The translations under genes and the position numbers were made by a program. The notes under the pieces are model-generated. The model saw only the letters and a list, made by a program, of their open reading frames with translations. It was not told the DNA's origin and did not search any database. Shown one piece after another: positions 56,221-64,000 of a stretch of DNA of 64,000 nt. The first letter of the stretch is position 1; every line of letters begins with the position of its first letter. Source of the stretch: Maribacter sp. 1_MG-2023 (GTDB lineage: Bacteria; Bacteroidota; Bacteroidia; Flavobacteriales; Flavobacteriaceae); assembly GCF_030547005.1 (NCBI RefSeq), contig NZ_JAUOPN010000005.1:62001-126000 (forward strand), in the 5' to 3' direction.

Positions 56221-56899
56221 ATTCTATAGTATTAGTTTCAAATCTTTCTAATTCATGTTCTATATTAAACTGATCCTTAGGTAGAAAACCTTTAACTATT
56301 AGAACAATACCACAGATTACCAATATAATTCCAATAATCTTTTTTACATACACAATTCTTCTTGGCGTAAGTTTACGCTTTAACTGCTTTGCTAAAAGAA
56401 TTTTAAAAATATCAGTTACAAAATAGGAGAGTAATACTGTTGCAAAAAAGGTAAAGAAACGATTTGGTTCATTATCTAAAGTTGGACCAATAATTATAAT
56501 AATCCCTAACCAGAAAACAAGTACACCAATATTAATAAAGTTGAGTAAAAAACCCTTTACAAAAAGTCCGAAATAATCTGATTTTCTAATCTTTTTAGAC
56601 TCTACAGGTATTACTTTTTTATCTACCTTAAAAAAGGTAACCAGACCATAGACTAATAAAATTACTCCGCCAAAAACATAAAGACCTGGTTGATTACTTA
56701 AATTTTCAAGAAGTTGGAAACTACTAAAATAAGCTACGAGAATAAATAAAACATCTGCCAATAAAACTCCTATATCGAAAGTAATAGCAGCTCTAAAACC
56801 CTTTACTGCACTTGTTTGTAACAAAACAAAGAAAACCGGCCCAACCATAAAGCTTAGGAAAAAGCCTAAAGGAATTGCTGCCTGTATATCTTCTAACAT
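56219..56899 (-). CDS. LysE-family transporter
   Basis: 226 residues with about six membrane helices. The N-terminus IPLGFFLSFMVGPVFFVLLQTSAVKGFRA carries the LysE/RhtB signature (PGPxxxxV-type motif here SFMVGPVFFVL). These proteins export amino acids or related small molecules; the substrate is unknown. It is 3 bp after the GIN-domain gene and shares its transcript. Confidence 0.85.
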   Translation of the reverse strand: MLEDIQAAIPLGFFLSFMVGPVFFVLLQTSAVKGFRAAITFDIGVLLADVLFILVAYFSSFQLLENLSNQPGLYVFGGVILLVYGLVTFFKVDKKVIPVESKKIRKSDYFGLFVKGFLLNFINIGVLVFWLGIIIIIGPTLDNEPNRFFTFFATVLLSYFVTDIFKILLAKQLKRKLTPRRIVYVKKIIGIILVICGIVLIVKGFLPKDQFNIEHELERFETNTIE

Positions 56900-56902
56900 G
56901 TA

Positions 56903-57583
56903 CTATTGCATTCTTTTAATGGTACCGCCAAATACCGTTTTCTCTTCAAGTTTCTTAGGGTTTCCAAATACCAGAACTTCCCCACCAGCTTTAACCGTGG
57001 CCTTTACATAATCTCTTGCATTAATTTCAGCTCGTGAACCTGCATTTACATTTATCGTAGAAAAATTAGTAACAAAGCCTTTACCTTCATAGACACCACC
57101 AGTATTAATTTGAACATCTTGCAGATTTGAAGAACCTGCTGTTCTTATAACTCCACCAGAAACCGACTTTATTAACATCTGTTCTACCTCTGCACTTACA
57201 ATTAATTCTCCACCTTCTTGAGCTTTTAGTTCCAGGATATCTTGTTTAATAACATCTTCTGTAACAATTCTAGCATCTTCATTCACATCAATAACTAATA
57301 TATCTGCAGAATAATATAAATCTATAAAAGTTTTATAACCGCTAAATATCTTACCAATTTGCATCCGTATTTTCAAAATACCTTCGTTATTAACAATAGC
57401 TACTTTACTAGTATTTTCACCTGTTATGATAACCTTGTTTTCTGTAGATTTAATAAGATTAATAGATAAACCATCAAAACCTTTCAACTCTTTAAAAGGT
57501 TCTAAGTTTTGGGTAACCTCATTATCTTGGCCAGTAACCAAAAGACATCCGAAGAGAAACATCAAAATTAAAATTTGTTTCAT
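56903..57583 (-). CDS. GIN-domain (DUF2807) secreted protein
   Basis: 226 residues with a signal peptide (ending LVTGQ). The mature protein is a right-handed beta-helix-like GIN/DUF2807 domain with repeating short strands (SGGVIRTAGSSNLQDVQINTGGVYEG). The family is common in Bacteroidota as putative auto-transporter-like or adhesin-like proteins of unknown role. It is in an operon with the LysE-family transporter. Confidence 0.85.
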   Translation of the reverse strand: MKQILILMFLFGCLLVTGQDNEVTQNLEPFKELKGFDGLSINLIKSTENKVIITGENTSKVAIVNNEGILKIRMQIGKIFSGYKTFIDLYYSADILVIDVNEDARIVTEDVIKQDILELKAQEGGELIVSAEVEQMLIKSVSGGVIRTAGSSNLQDVQINTGGVYEGKGFVTNFSTINVNAGSRAEINARDYVKATVKAGGEVLVFGNPKKLEEKTVFGGTIKRMQ

Positions 57584-57670
57584 TCTTTTCTGTGTAATTT
57601 TTCAAAGAATACACTTTAAAATTAAAATGTATTCTTAATTCAGGCTTCTTATACCAAAATCTATTCCAAA

Positions 57671-59863
57671 TTATTTATTGTTATCCGGAATTAATGCAAA
57701 ATCTAAATGCCTCTTAACTAAATCGGTGCTTTTTACCATAACAGTAATCTCATCACCTAAAGTATACGTCTTTTTGGTACGTTCACCAACAATAGCATAT
57801 TGCTTTTCATCAAAGATATAATAATCTCCTTTGATGTCTCTTATACGAATCATGCCTTCACATTTATTATCAATGATTTCAACATAAATTCCCCATTCGG
57901 TAACACCACTAATAACTCCGCGGAATTCTTCATCTTTATGATCCTGCATGAATTTAATCTGCATGTACTTAATGGAATCACGTTCAGCACTTGATGCTAA
58001 ATATTCCATGTCTGAAGAATGCTTACATTTCTTCTCAAATTCTTCAGCATTTGCAGAACTACCACCATCTAAATAATGCTGTAATAATCTATGCACCATT
58101 ACATCTGGGTATCTTCTAATCGGAGAAGTAAAATGGGTATAGTAATCAAAAGCTAATCCATAATGCCCAATATTATCAATAGTATAAATCGCTTTGCTCA
58201 TACTACGTATCGTAAGCGTATCTACCATATTCTGTTCTTTTTTACCTTTTACATCTTGTAGTAATTGGTTTAAAGAAGAACTTATGGATTTCTTATCCTT
58301 AAAATCTAATTTATGTCCGAATTTAGAAACGATACCATTCAAAGCCATTAACTTATCTGGGTCTGGATCATCGTGTATTCTATAAACGAATGTCTTTTTA
58401 GGTTTTTGCTTACCAATAAATTCTGCCACTTTTCTATTTGCCAATAACATAAACTCTTCGATAAGTTTATTGGCATCTTTAGATTCTTTAAAGTAAACAC
58501 CGATCGGTTCGCTATTCTCATCAAGATTAAAACGAACTTCAACTTTATCAAAAGAAAGCGCACCTTGATCCATACGCTTAGCGCGCATAATTTTAGCAAG
58601 CCTATCCATCTCTAATGTAGCCTCTACAACATCCTTAGAAACGCTATATGCAGCTTCTCTTATCGATATATCTTCAGGTATATTGCCGTTACGGTTCTCA
58701 ATGATATATTGAGCCTCTTCGTATGCAAAACGTTCGTTAGAATCGATTACAGTTCGTCCAAACCACTGATTTCTTATAATCGCATTGCTATCTAGTTCAA
58801 AAATTGCAGAAAAAGTATATTTTTCTTCATTAGGTCTTAATGAACAAGCATTGTTAGAAAGTACTTCTGGTAACATAGGTACCACACGATCTACTAAATA
58901 GACAGAAGTTGCTCTTTCATAAGCTTCATCATCTAAAATGGTATCTTTTTGTAGGTAATGAGAAACATCGGCAATATGTATACCTATCTCATAATTACCA
59001 TTTTCCAATTTTTGAAACGATAATGCATCATCAAAATCTTTAGCATCTTTTGGATCAATAGTAAACGTAAGAACATCACGTATATCTCTACGTTTTTTAA
59101 TTTCTTCTTCTTTAATACTGGTATCTAGACCATCTGCAAAATTTTGAACATCTGCAGGAAAAGAATATGGTAAACCATACTCTGCTAAAATGGAATGAAT
59201 TTCAGTATCATGTTCACCAGGTATACCTAAAACTTCAGTTACTTTACCAAAAGGAGAATCAACATCATCGGGCCAATCGGTTATTTCTACTAAAACCTTT
59301 TCACCATCATTTGCTCCATTTAATTTATCTTTTGAAACAAAAATATCAGTATACATTCTAAAATCTGTAGGTCTTACGAATGCAAATGTCTTCTGCATAT
59401 CTACAATACCAACAAAAGTTGTTTTATATCTTTCAAGTACTTTAACTATTTCACCTTCAAGCTTCTTACTCTTCTTTCTAGGATAAATATATACTTCTAC
59501 TTTATCTTTATGAAAAGCTTTATTTAATTTATTGGCAGGAATAAAGATATCATCGTCCATACCATCAACAACAATATAGGCATTACCCTTACCGGTAACA
59601 TCTACAGTACCTTCGTGATAAGACTTTGTATCTTCTAAAACTTTGTACTGACCTCTATCTACTTCTTGAATTCTTTTTTTCTCTTTAAGCTCCGTTAACC
59701 TTTTAATAAGGGTATTTCTATCTTGAGCATCTGTAATATCAATTTTAGCAGCAATCTGCTTATAGTTGAAACTTTTATTTGGCTCCTTTTCAAGAACGGT
59801 AAAAATTCCTCTTGTAATTTCGTTCTTTCTATGGTTCTTCGCCTTCTTATTCTTCTTCGACAT
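57671..59863 (-). CDS. rnr: Ribonuclease R
   Basis: 730-residue 3'-5' exoribonuclease that degrades structured RNA. A basic N-terminus with a winged-helix domain (about 15-70) is followed by two cold-shock-like OB domains, the RNB catalytic domain with the Asp cluster in DPKDAKDFDDAL near residues 267-280, and a C-terminal S1 domain (about 645-725). The TSPIRRYPDVMVHRLL motif of the family is intact. A monocistronic leftward gene, with a 648-bp gap before rpiB. Confidence 0.95.
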   Translation of the reverse strand: MSKKNKKAKNHRKNEITRGIFTVLEKEPNKSFNYKQIAAKIDITDAQDRNTLIKRLTELKEKKRIQEVDRGQYKVLEDTKSYHEGTVDVTGKGNAYIVVDGMDDDIFIPANKLNKAFHKDKVEVYIYPRKKSKKLEGEIVKVLERYKTTFVGIVDMQKTFAFVRPTDFRMYTDIFVSKDKLNGANDGEKVLVEITDWPDDVDSPFGKVTEVLGIPGEHDTEIHSILAEYGLPYSFPADVQNFADGLDTSIKEEEIKKRRDIRDVLTFTIDPKDAKDFDDALSFQKLENGNYEIGIHIADVSHYLQKDTILDDEAYERATSVYLVDRVVPMLPEVLSNNACSLRPNEEKYTFSAIFELDSNAIIRNQWFGRTVIDSNERFAYEEAQYIIENRNGNIPEDISIREAAYSVSKDVVEATLEMDRLAKIMRAKRMDQGALSFDKVEVRFNLDENSEPIGVYFKESKDANKLIEEFMLLANRKVAEFIGKQKPKKTFVYRIHDDPDPDKLMALNGIVSKFGHKLDFKDKKSISSSLNQLLQDVKGKKEQNMVDTLTIRSMSKAIYTIDNIGHYGLAFDYYTHFTSPIRRYPDVMVHRLLQHYLDGGSSANAEEFEKKCKHSSDMEYLASSAERDSIKYMQIKFMQDHKDEEFRGVISGVTEWGIYVEIIDNKCEGMIRIRDIKGDYYIFDEKQYAIVGERTKKTYTLGDEITVMVKSTDLVKRHLDFALIPDNNK

Positions 59864-60511
59864 TTAAACTTTTAATTTATTGGAAAATTACGAATTATAA
59901 TCCACTACCTGTTATTGTACTTCTTATTGAAAAGTTAAGTAAACGAGTTGTTATTAACATATATATCATATTAGACATTTTTTCTTTTAAATTAAATTAA
60001 ATATTAATGGTTATTATAGCTTGTTAATATCTAGAATAACTTATTTCAATATTACTTGTCTTTATGAGATACTAATACTTGTTGACAACCTATTATATTA
60101 ATCTACAATTGAAAATCAGTATTTTGAGAAGTTATTAAACGTGGTTTATAAGTGCTATTAACATGAATTTATTAATAACTAAATGTAATTTTAATGTTAA
60201 CTAGGGTTGTTAATTTGATGAAAATCCTCTAATAGTTTCTAATATTTAAATTCGTCTTCAGAAGATTAAAAGTGTAAGCAGATGTTAACTTTAATAACCA
60301 AATTTTTAAACAACTTTTTCTAAACAATTTATGCATTAAGTAATCTTGCTTATAACATACTAATTAACAATTTTAATTTCTGATTTAACAACAATTGTTG
60401 TGAACCACTCGTTTTTTGTTGTGAATGCCTGATTATTGTACCTTTAGCATGGTTTTGTTTCAACCCCACTGGATATAAACCTTGAACTAATAACCTTTAA
60501 ATACAAAGTAT
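59864..60511. other. Long AT-rich intergenic region, rnr/rpiB
   Basis: 648 bp without an ORF. It holds at least eight GTTAA/TTAAC motifs, a 14-bp palindrome ACAACAATTGTTGT at 60388-60401, and two direct TGTTGTGAA copies (60396 and 60417) 21 bp apart. TACCTTTA at 60439 could be the -7 box of rpiB, with TTG at 60416 as its -33. Confidence 0.45.
60416..60446 (+). promoter_or_regulatory. Candidate promoter of rpiB
   Basis: TTG at 60416-60418 is followed after 20 nt by TACCTTTA (60439-60446), one base off TAnnTTTG. The leader to the ATG would be about 60 nt. Confidence 0.4.
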
Positions 60512-60943
60512 ATGAAAATAGCTATTGGTAATGACCATGCTGGTACAGAATACAAGTTAGCTATTATAGGTTTACTTAAATCTATACACGTTGAAGTTAT
60601 TAACTATGGTACAGATGGTACTGATAGTGTTGATTATCCTGATTTTGCACACCCTGTGGCATTAGATGTTGAAAATGGTACTGCCGATTATGGAATTATA
60701 ATCTGTGGTAGTGGTAATGGGGCTTGTATGACCGCTAATAAGCAACAAAATGTAAGAGCTGCCTTATGTTGGACAAAAGAGATAACTAAACTAGCTAGAG
60801 AACATAACGATGCCAATATATTAAGTTTACCGGCAAGGTATATTTCTTTACCTCAAGCACTTGAAATGGTTTCTACGTTTTTAAACACTTCTTTTGATGG
60901 AGGTAGACATGAACGCAGAATTGAAAAGATTCCACTTCAATAG
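60512..60943 (+). CDS. rpiB: Ribose-5-phosphate isomerase B
   Basis: 143-residue enzyme that interconverts ribose-5-phosphate and ribulose-5-phosphate in the pentose phosphate pathway. IAIGNDHAGTEYK and VDYPDFAHPVA are family motifs. The catalytic cysteine is in ICGSGNGACM near residue 65, where most relatives have CGTGIGM. EHNDANILSLPARYIS corresponds to the conserved HNDANV region. The length is normal. Confidence 0.93.
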   Translation: MKIAIGNDHAGTEYKLAIIGLLKSIHVEVINYGTDGTDSVDYPDFAHPVALDVENGTADYGIIICGSGNGACMTANKQQNVRAALCWTKEITKLAREHNDANILSLPARYISLPQALEMVSTFLNTSFDGGRHERRIEKIPLQ

Positions 60944-61052
60944 ATAGTTATTATAACTATGTTGATAACCCAAAATAGTTATTACAACTACTTAATAATC
61001 AAACATTTATTAAGTTATAGATATGAACATATCTAGTTAATTAAGCAAACTC

Positions 61053-61496
61053 ATGTTAGATATTAAAGTAATTGGTTTTAAAGAATTCGATATTGAAGAA
61101 CTGTACAATGTACTACATTTACGAAGTGATATTTTTGTCGTAGAACAAGATTGTGTTTATTTAGATCTAGATGGTAAAGATGGTAAAGCTTTTCATGTCA
61201 TCGGATTTAAAGACAACACAGTGGTAGCGTATACAAGAATTTTTAAACCAGGTGACTATTTTGATCAAGCGAGTATTGGCAGAGTAGCAGTACATAAAGA
61301 TTTTAGAAAATTTGGTTATGGTAAAGTAATTATGGAAGCTTCTATTAAAGCAGTTAATGAACGTTTTAGTGAAAATGAAATAAAAATTTCAGCTCAAAAA
61401 TACCTTACCAAATTTTATACTGATTTAGGATTTAATGCCACCGGAAAAGAATATTTAGAAGACGGTATACCGCATATAGAAATGATAAAAAAATAA
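61053..61496 (+). CDS. GNAT-family acetyltransferase (ElaA-like)
   Basis: 147-residue N-acetyltransferase. The N-terminus YNVLHLRSDIFVVEQDCVYLDLDGKD is the ElaA signature, and the acetyl-CoA loop is GRVAVHKDFRKFGYGKVIM. The substrate of ElaA-type proteins is not established. It lies 109 bp after rpiB, with a DnaA-box-like TGTTGATAA at 60960-60968 between. It ends at a bidirectional terminator. Confidence 0.88.
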   Translation: MLDIKVIGFKEFDIEELYNVLHLRSDIFVVEQDCVYLDLDGKDGKAFHVIGFKDNTVVAYTRIFKPGDYFDQASIGRVAVHKDFRKFGYGKVIMEASIKAVNERFSENEIKISAQKYLTKFYTDLGFNATGKEYLEDGIPHIEMIKK

Positions 61497-61523
61497 AAAA
61501 GTCCGCAATTAGCGGACTTTTTT
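61495..61523. terminator. Bidirectional terminator
   Basis: AAAGTCCGC pairs with GCGGACTTT across a 5-nt loop with A and T tracts on each side. It separates convergent genes. Confidence 0.9.
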
Positions 61524-61543
61524 AATACGTTATTTTAAAATAT

Positions 61544-61918
61544 TTAAATTTTGATAGGCGTTTTATTACTTAAGTTAATATCCTCAAGCATATTATCTGT
61601 AAACTTATAATGACCTTTAGTAGTTATTATTCTAAATCTGTTCGAGTTCATTCTACTTAAAGTATCTAAAAACAACCATTTCGATTTCAATAATCTGGTT
61701 TTTGGTGATTTTAAACTTATATCAAAATAATATTTTCTTCCATTTTTAATAGCTACTATGTCTGGCGTAATATTGTCTTCCATACCTTTTCTCGAATATG
61801 ATTTCGGAGTTTCGTAACCCTCCATATCAGCCTTAATATTCTCGAAACCGGTAGCTTCTAAATGTTGAATTGACTTTTCTAAAAATTCTACGTTTTCTGA
61901 CTTTTCTACTTTTACCAT
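61544..61918 (-). CDS. Small protein with degenerate PD-(D/E)xK-like motif
   Basis: 124-residue protein. NITPDIVAIKNGRKYYFDISLKS near residues 49-71 recalls the restriction-like nuclease core (PD...(D/E)xK), but the usual Lys two residues after the acidic one is Ser (FDIS), with a Lys two further on. The N-terminal helix (EFLEKSIQHLEATGF) fits the same fold. It could be a catalytically altered nuclease or a structural relative. It lies upstream of nothing on its strand but downstream of the DNA methyltransferase, 139 bp apart. Confidence 0.55.
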   Translation of the reverse strand: MVKVEKSENVEFLEKSIQHLEATGFENIKADMEGYETPKSYSRKGMEDNITPDIVAIKNGRKYYFDISLKSPKTRLLKSKWLFLDTLSRMNSNRFRIITTKGHYKFTDNMLEDINLSNKTPIKI

Positions 61919-62057
61919 ACCTAATAAGATAATAAAATAAAGGACAATTCCTAATTTTAAACGTTGATTAACAATATGTTGTGGTTAAAAAAAGATTTTA
62001 ATTAGATATAATTTTTAGTTAGAAAAGTACCCTTTACTTTAAAAAAAAAAAGAATAA

Positions 62058-63287
62058 TTACGTTGATTTAATTTTATCTGAAAGAACTTCTCCTATTTTT
62101 TTCACTACCCCAACGACCAAAGCATTACCCATAAAAAATGCTCTTTTAGTATTTGAAATACCTTCAAGTAGTGTATGATTATCGGGGAACATATTCAAGC
62201 GTTCCAATTCTACAGGAGTTAATCTACGTAACCCTTCTTTAGTGTTGATAACATGTTTAAAGCGCGATGCACTTTTACCACCTTCACCTGTTATGATTGT
62301 TCTTGACGCATTGTCTAACGCATCAGGAAAAATCATACTACCCTCATTATAATGGTATGCAAAACCAGATTTAGAAGTCCGGGTTTCTTTCTTTGCACCT
62401 TTTAAATAATACCATTTATCATGTTCTTCTTCAGGAATATAAAATTCTTCGGGTATTTTTTCTTGTTGTAAAACATCAGCTAAGACCGTTCTTTTGCCAA
62501 TATAACTAGCCGTGGTTTTAGTGGTGTATACTTTTCCTTTAATGAAGACTCCGGTATTTTGAAAGGGAGATAATTTTTCACCCAAATTAAAACTTTCAGA
62601 TAGCGATACTAGGTCATCGGTGATATCGAACGAAATCATTTTTGAAGAAGTGCTTGATATTGGAAAAGCTGTTGCTATAGTTCCCTTTTCAAAAATCCAT
62701 TCTTCGGCCGTAGCTTTTTTAAATTGTTTGTAAAGCGGCGTAGACTTATGGTATCCTAAGAAAAAAATACGTCTTCTTCTTTGTGGCATTCCGTAATCTG
62801 CAGCATTAATGACTCTCCATTCTACGGCATAGCCTAAGTTATCCAAACTTTTAAGCATAATGGCAAAATCTCTACCTCTTTGATTTGATGGAGATTTTAA
62901 TAATCGATCTACATTTTCAAGAAATAAGTATTTAGGCGGATTTTTCTTTTCCGATAAAATTCTATGAATGCTCCACCATAAAACCCCTTTTTTACCTATA
63001 AGACCTTTAGAGTTATTTAAAGTAGCGGCAACAGAATAGTCTTGGCAAGGAAAACCACCCACTAAAATATCGGCATCGGGTATGTCTTTAGTGGGTACTT
63101 CAGAAATATCTTCATTTCTGTGATTCTCATGACCGAATCTAGCTTCATAAACTGTAGAGGCATGCTGTGCTTTCGTACTAGGCTCAAATTGGTTACTCCA
63201 AACTACTTCGTAGTTCTCGGTATCCTCTAATCCTAAGCGAAATCCGCCAACGCCAGCAAAAAGTTCTATGACCTTTAGTTTCTTCAT
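62058..63287 (-). CDS. dcm: C5 cytosine DNA methyltransferase
   Basis: 409-residue Dcm-type enzyme. Motif I is LFAGVGGFRLGL, motif IV with the catalytic Cys is GGFPCQDYSVA near residue 81, motif VI is LENVDRLL near 122, and motif VIII is PQRRRRIFF near 168. A variable target-recognition region follows (about 200-330), then motifs IX/X (RRLTPVELERLNMFP, MGNALVVGVV). The enzyme looks active; the target site cannot be read from sequence. No cognate endonuclease is recognised nearby, so it may be an orphan methylase. Confidence 0.93.
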   Translation of the reverse strand: MKKLKVIELFAGVGGFRLGLEDTENYEVVWSNQFEPSTKAQHASTVYEARFGHENHRNEDISEVPTKDIPDADILVGGFPCQDYSVAATLNNSKGLIGKKGVLWWSIHRILSEKKNPPKYLFLENVDRLLKSPSNQRGRDFAIMLKSLDNLGYAVEWRVINAADYGMPQRRRRIFFLGYHKSTPLYKQFKKATAEEWIFEKGTIATAFPISSTSSKMISFDITDDLVSLSESFNLGEKLSPFQNTGVFIKGKVYTTKTTASYIGKRTVLADVLQQEKIPEEFYIPEEEHDKWYYLKGAKKETRTSKSGFAYHYNEGSMIFPDALDNASRTIITGEGGKSASRFKHVINTKEGLRRLTPVELERLNMFPDNHTLLEGISNTKRAFFMGNALVVGVVKKIGEVLSDKIKST

Positions 63288-63343
63288 TTGCGATAAAATT
63301 ACATAATTTCACAAGGCTAATACTATTAGAAATTATTTTACAG

Positions 63344-64000
63344 ATGAAGAGAATAATCTTAAAGAGGTCTTTTGTATTGATTTTGATTGCTTTAAATACA
63401 GCATGCAGTGTACATATTGACGAAAAGAAATTATTGGTCAAAGAAATTGAAATCATAAAAAGCACTTTTGCACCCGATAAGCGTACTGCACTTTTCAATT
63501 TAGAAGTATTAGATGGTCCGTCGGGTTTTACTTTGGCTGGTGAAACTAATTTACCGCTAGCTGTAGATTCTTTAAATAGTCTTTTAAAAGAAAAAGGCAT
63601 TAAAGCAACTAACGATATAAAAATTTTACCCGCAGAAGAATTAGAGGGGATGACCAAAGCCGTTATTAATATTTCAGCGGCAAACCTTAGAAGCAACCCT
63701 AAACATTCGGCAGAATTAGCAACACAAGCAACTTTGGGTACTGTTATTAACGTACTAAAAAAAGAAGGAGATTGGTACTTAATACAGACACCAGACATGT
63801 ATTTAGCTTGGGTAGATAATGGAGGAATACAATTAATGAATGCTAATGATATTAAAGGGTGGAATACTGCAGATAAAATTATTTACACCAATACGTATGG
63901 TCATGCATATAATTTTGAAGAGGGTAAGAATAGAATATCAGATATTGTTGCAGGAAGCTTATTAAAACTATTAAGTAGTGATGATGAATTTTATAAAATT
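63344..64000 (+). CDS. SH3-domain lipoprotein, probable NlpC/P60 peptidase, 3' end cut by window edge
   Basis: The plus strand is open from the ATG at 63344 to the window edge (219 codons). A lipoprotein-type signal ends LNTAC (Cys21). LGTVINVLKKEGDWYLIQTP and the following AWVDNGGIQLMNANDIKGW resemble the paired SH3 domains that precede the NlpC/P60 (C40) peptidase domain in flavobacterial cell-wall enzymes. The peptidase part would lie beyond the window, so that role is inferred. The divergent gap to dcm is 56 bp. A competing minus-strand ORF (63193-63798) is rejected. Confidence 0.72.
   Translation, partial: MKRIILKRSFVLILIALNTACSVHIDEKKLLVKEIEIIKSTFAPDKRTALFNLEVLDGPSGFTLAGETNLPLAVDSLNSLLKEKGIKATNDIKILPAEELEGMTKAVINISAANLRSNPKHSAELATQATLGTVINVLKKEGDWYLIQTPDMYLAWVDNGGIQLMNANDIKGWNTADKIIYTNTYGHAYNFEEGKNRISDIVAGSLLKLLSSDDEFYKI

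Noticed and set aside
63193-63798. Minus-strand ORF of 201 residues
   Set aside because: It overlaps the dcm start and lies antisense to a lipoprotein gene with a signal peptide and SH3-like domains; its own protein has no recognisable domain and poor composition.

Overview
The window is AT-rich bacterial chromosome that reads as a member of the Flavobacteriaceae (phylum Bacteroidota), probably a marine gliding species. The signs are a giant SprB-like adhesin with a type IX secretion (T9SS) type B C-terminal domain, PorP/SprF partner proteins, Bacteroidota -7 promoter boxes (TAnnTTTG), weak or absent Shine-Dalgarno sequences, and family-specific genes (DUF4837, DUF4175, GIN domain, OmpH-like lipoprotein). 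The genus cannot be fixed from sequence alone.

Layout. 0-6 kb: 3'-truncated GH3-family gene, M23 endopeptidase, tatA, a large OmpA-family envelope protein and a 58-residue membrane protein. 6-12 kb: DUF4837 lipoprotein and MltD-type lytic transglycosylase, pgk, DNA polymerase III delta', a DoxX-like protein, tRNA-Cys(GCA) and folB. 12.3-30.6 kb: an operon of one 17.3-kb gene for an adhesin of about 5,781 residues, followed by its PorP/SprF partner. 30.7-34.1 kb: sparse region with a methyltransferase and three small unknown proteins. 34.2-38.6 kb: a second T9SS pair, an Ig-like protein with a CHU_C domain and a PorP/SprF protein carrying two SPOR-like modules. 38.8-48.6 kb: housekeeping genes (glnS, SPFH protein, VOC protein, katG, PepSY protein, rlmF, ACT protein, gltX). 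48.7-56.2 kb: DUF4175-ybeY-mnmG-methyltransferase, with a perfect parS site at each end of mnmG, then an OmpH-like lipoprotein. 56.2-64 kb: LysE-type exporter, GIN protein, rnr, rpiB, GNAT protein, a small nuclease-like protein, a C5 DNA methyltransferase and a truncated SH3-domain lipoprotein.

Main observations. (1) The adhesin repeat array has higher-order order: about 55 units of about 86 residues arranged as a seven-unit super-repeat of 571-635 residues, iterated seven times. (2) The two T9SS cargo operons share an upstream module: GTTTCACAACAGAAA, a second ACAACA 21 bp further on, and an ATATTTGT box exactly 46 nt after the first element. This suggests co-regulation by one unidentified factor and helps choose the adhesin start codon. 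(3) Two 16-bp palindromes TGTTCCACGTGGAACA flank mnmG, so the origin region is probably near. (4) The distant OmpA-family protein at 2.8-5.4 kb shares its SPOR-like module with the PorP/SprF protein at 34-36 kb, suggesting both belong to one envelope system.

The window shows no CRISPR array, prophage, insertion sequence or rRNA.
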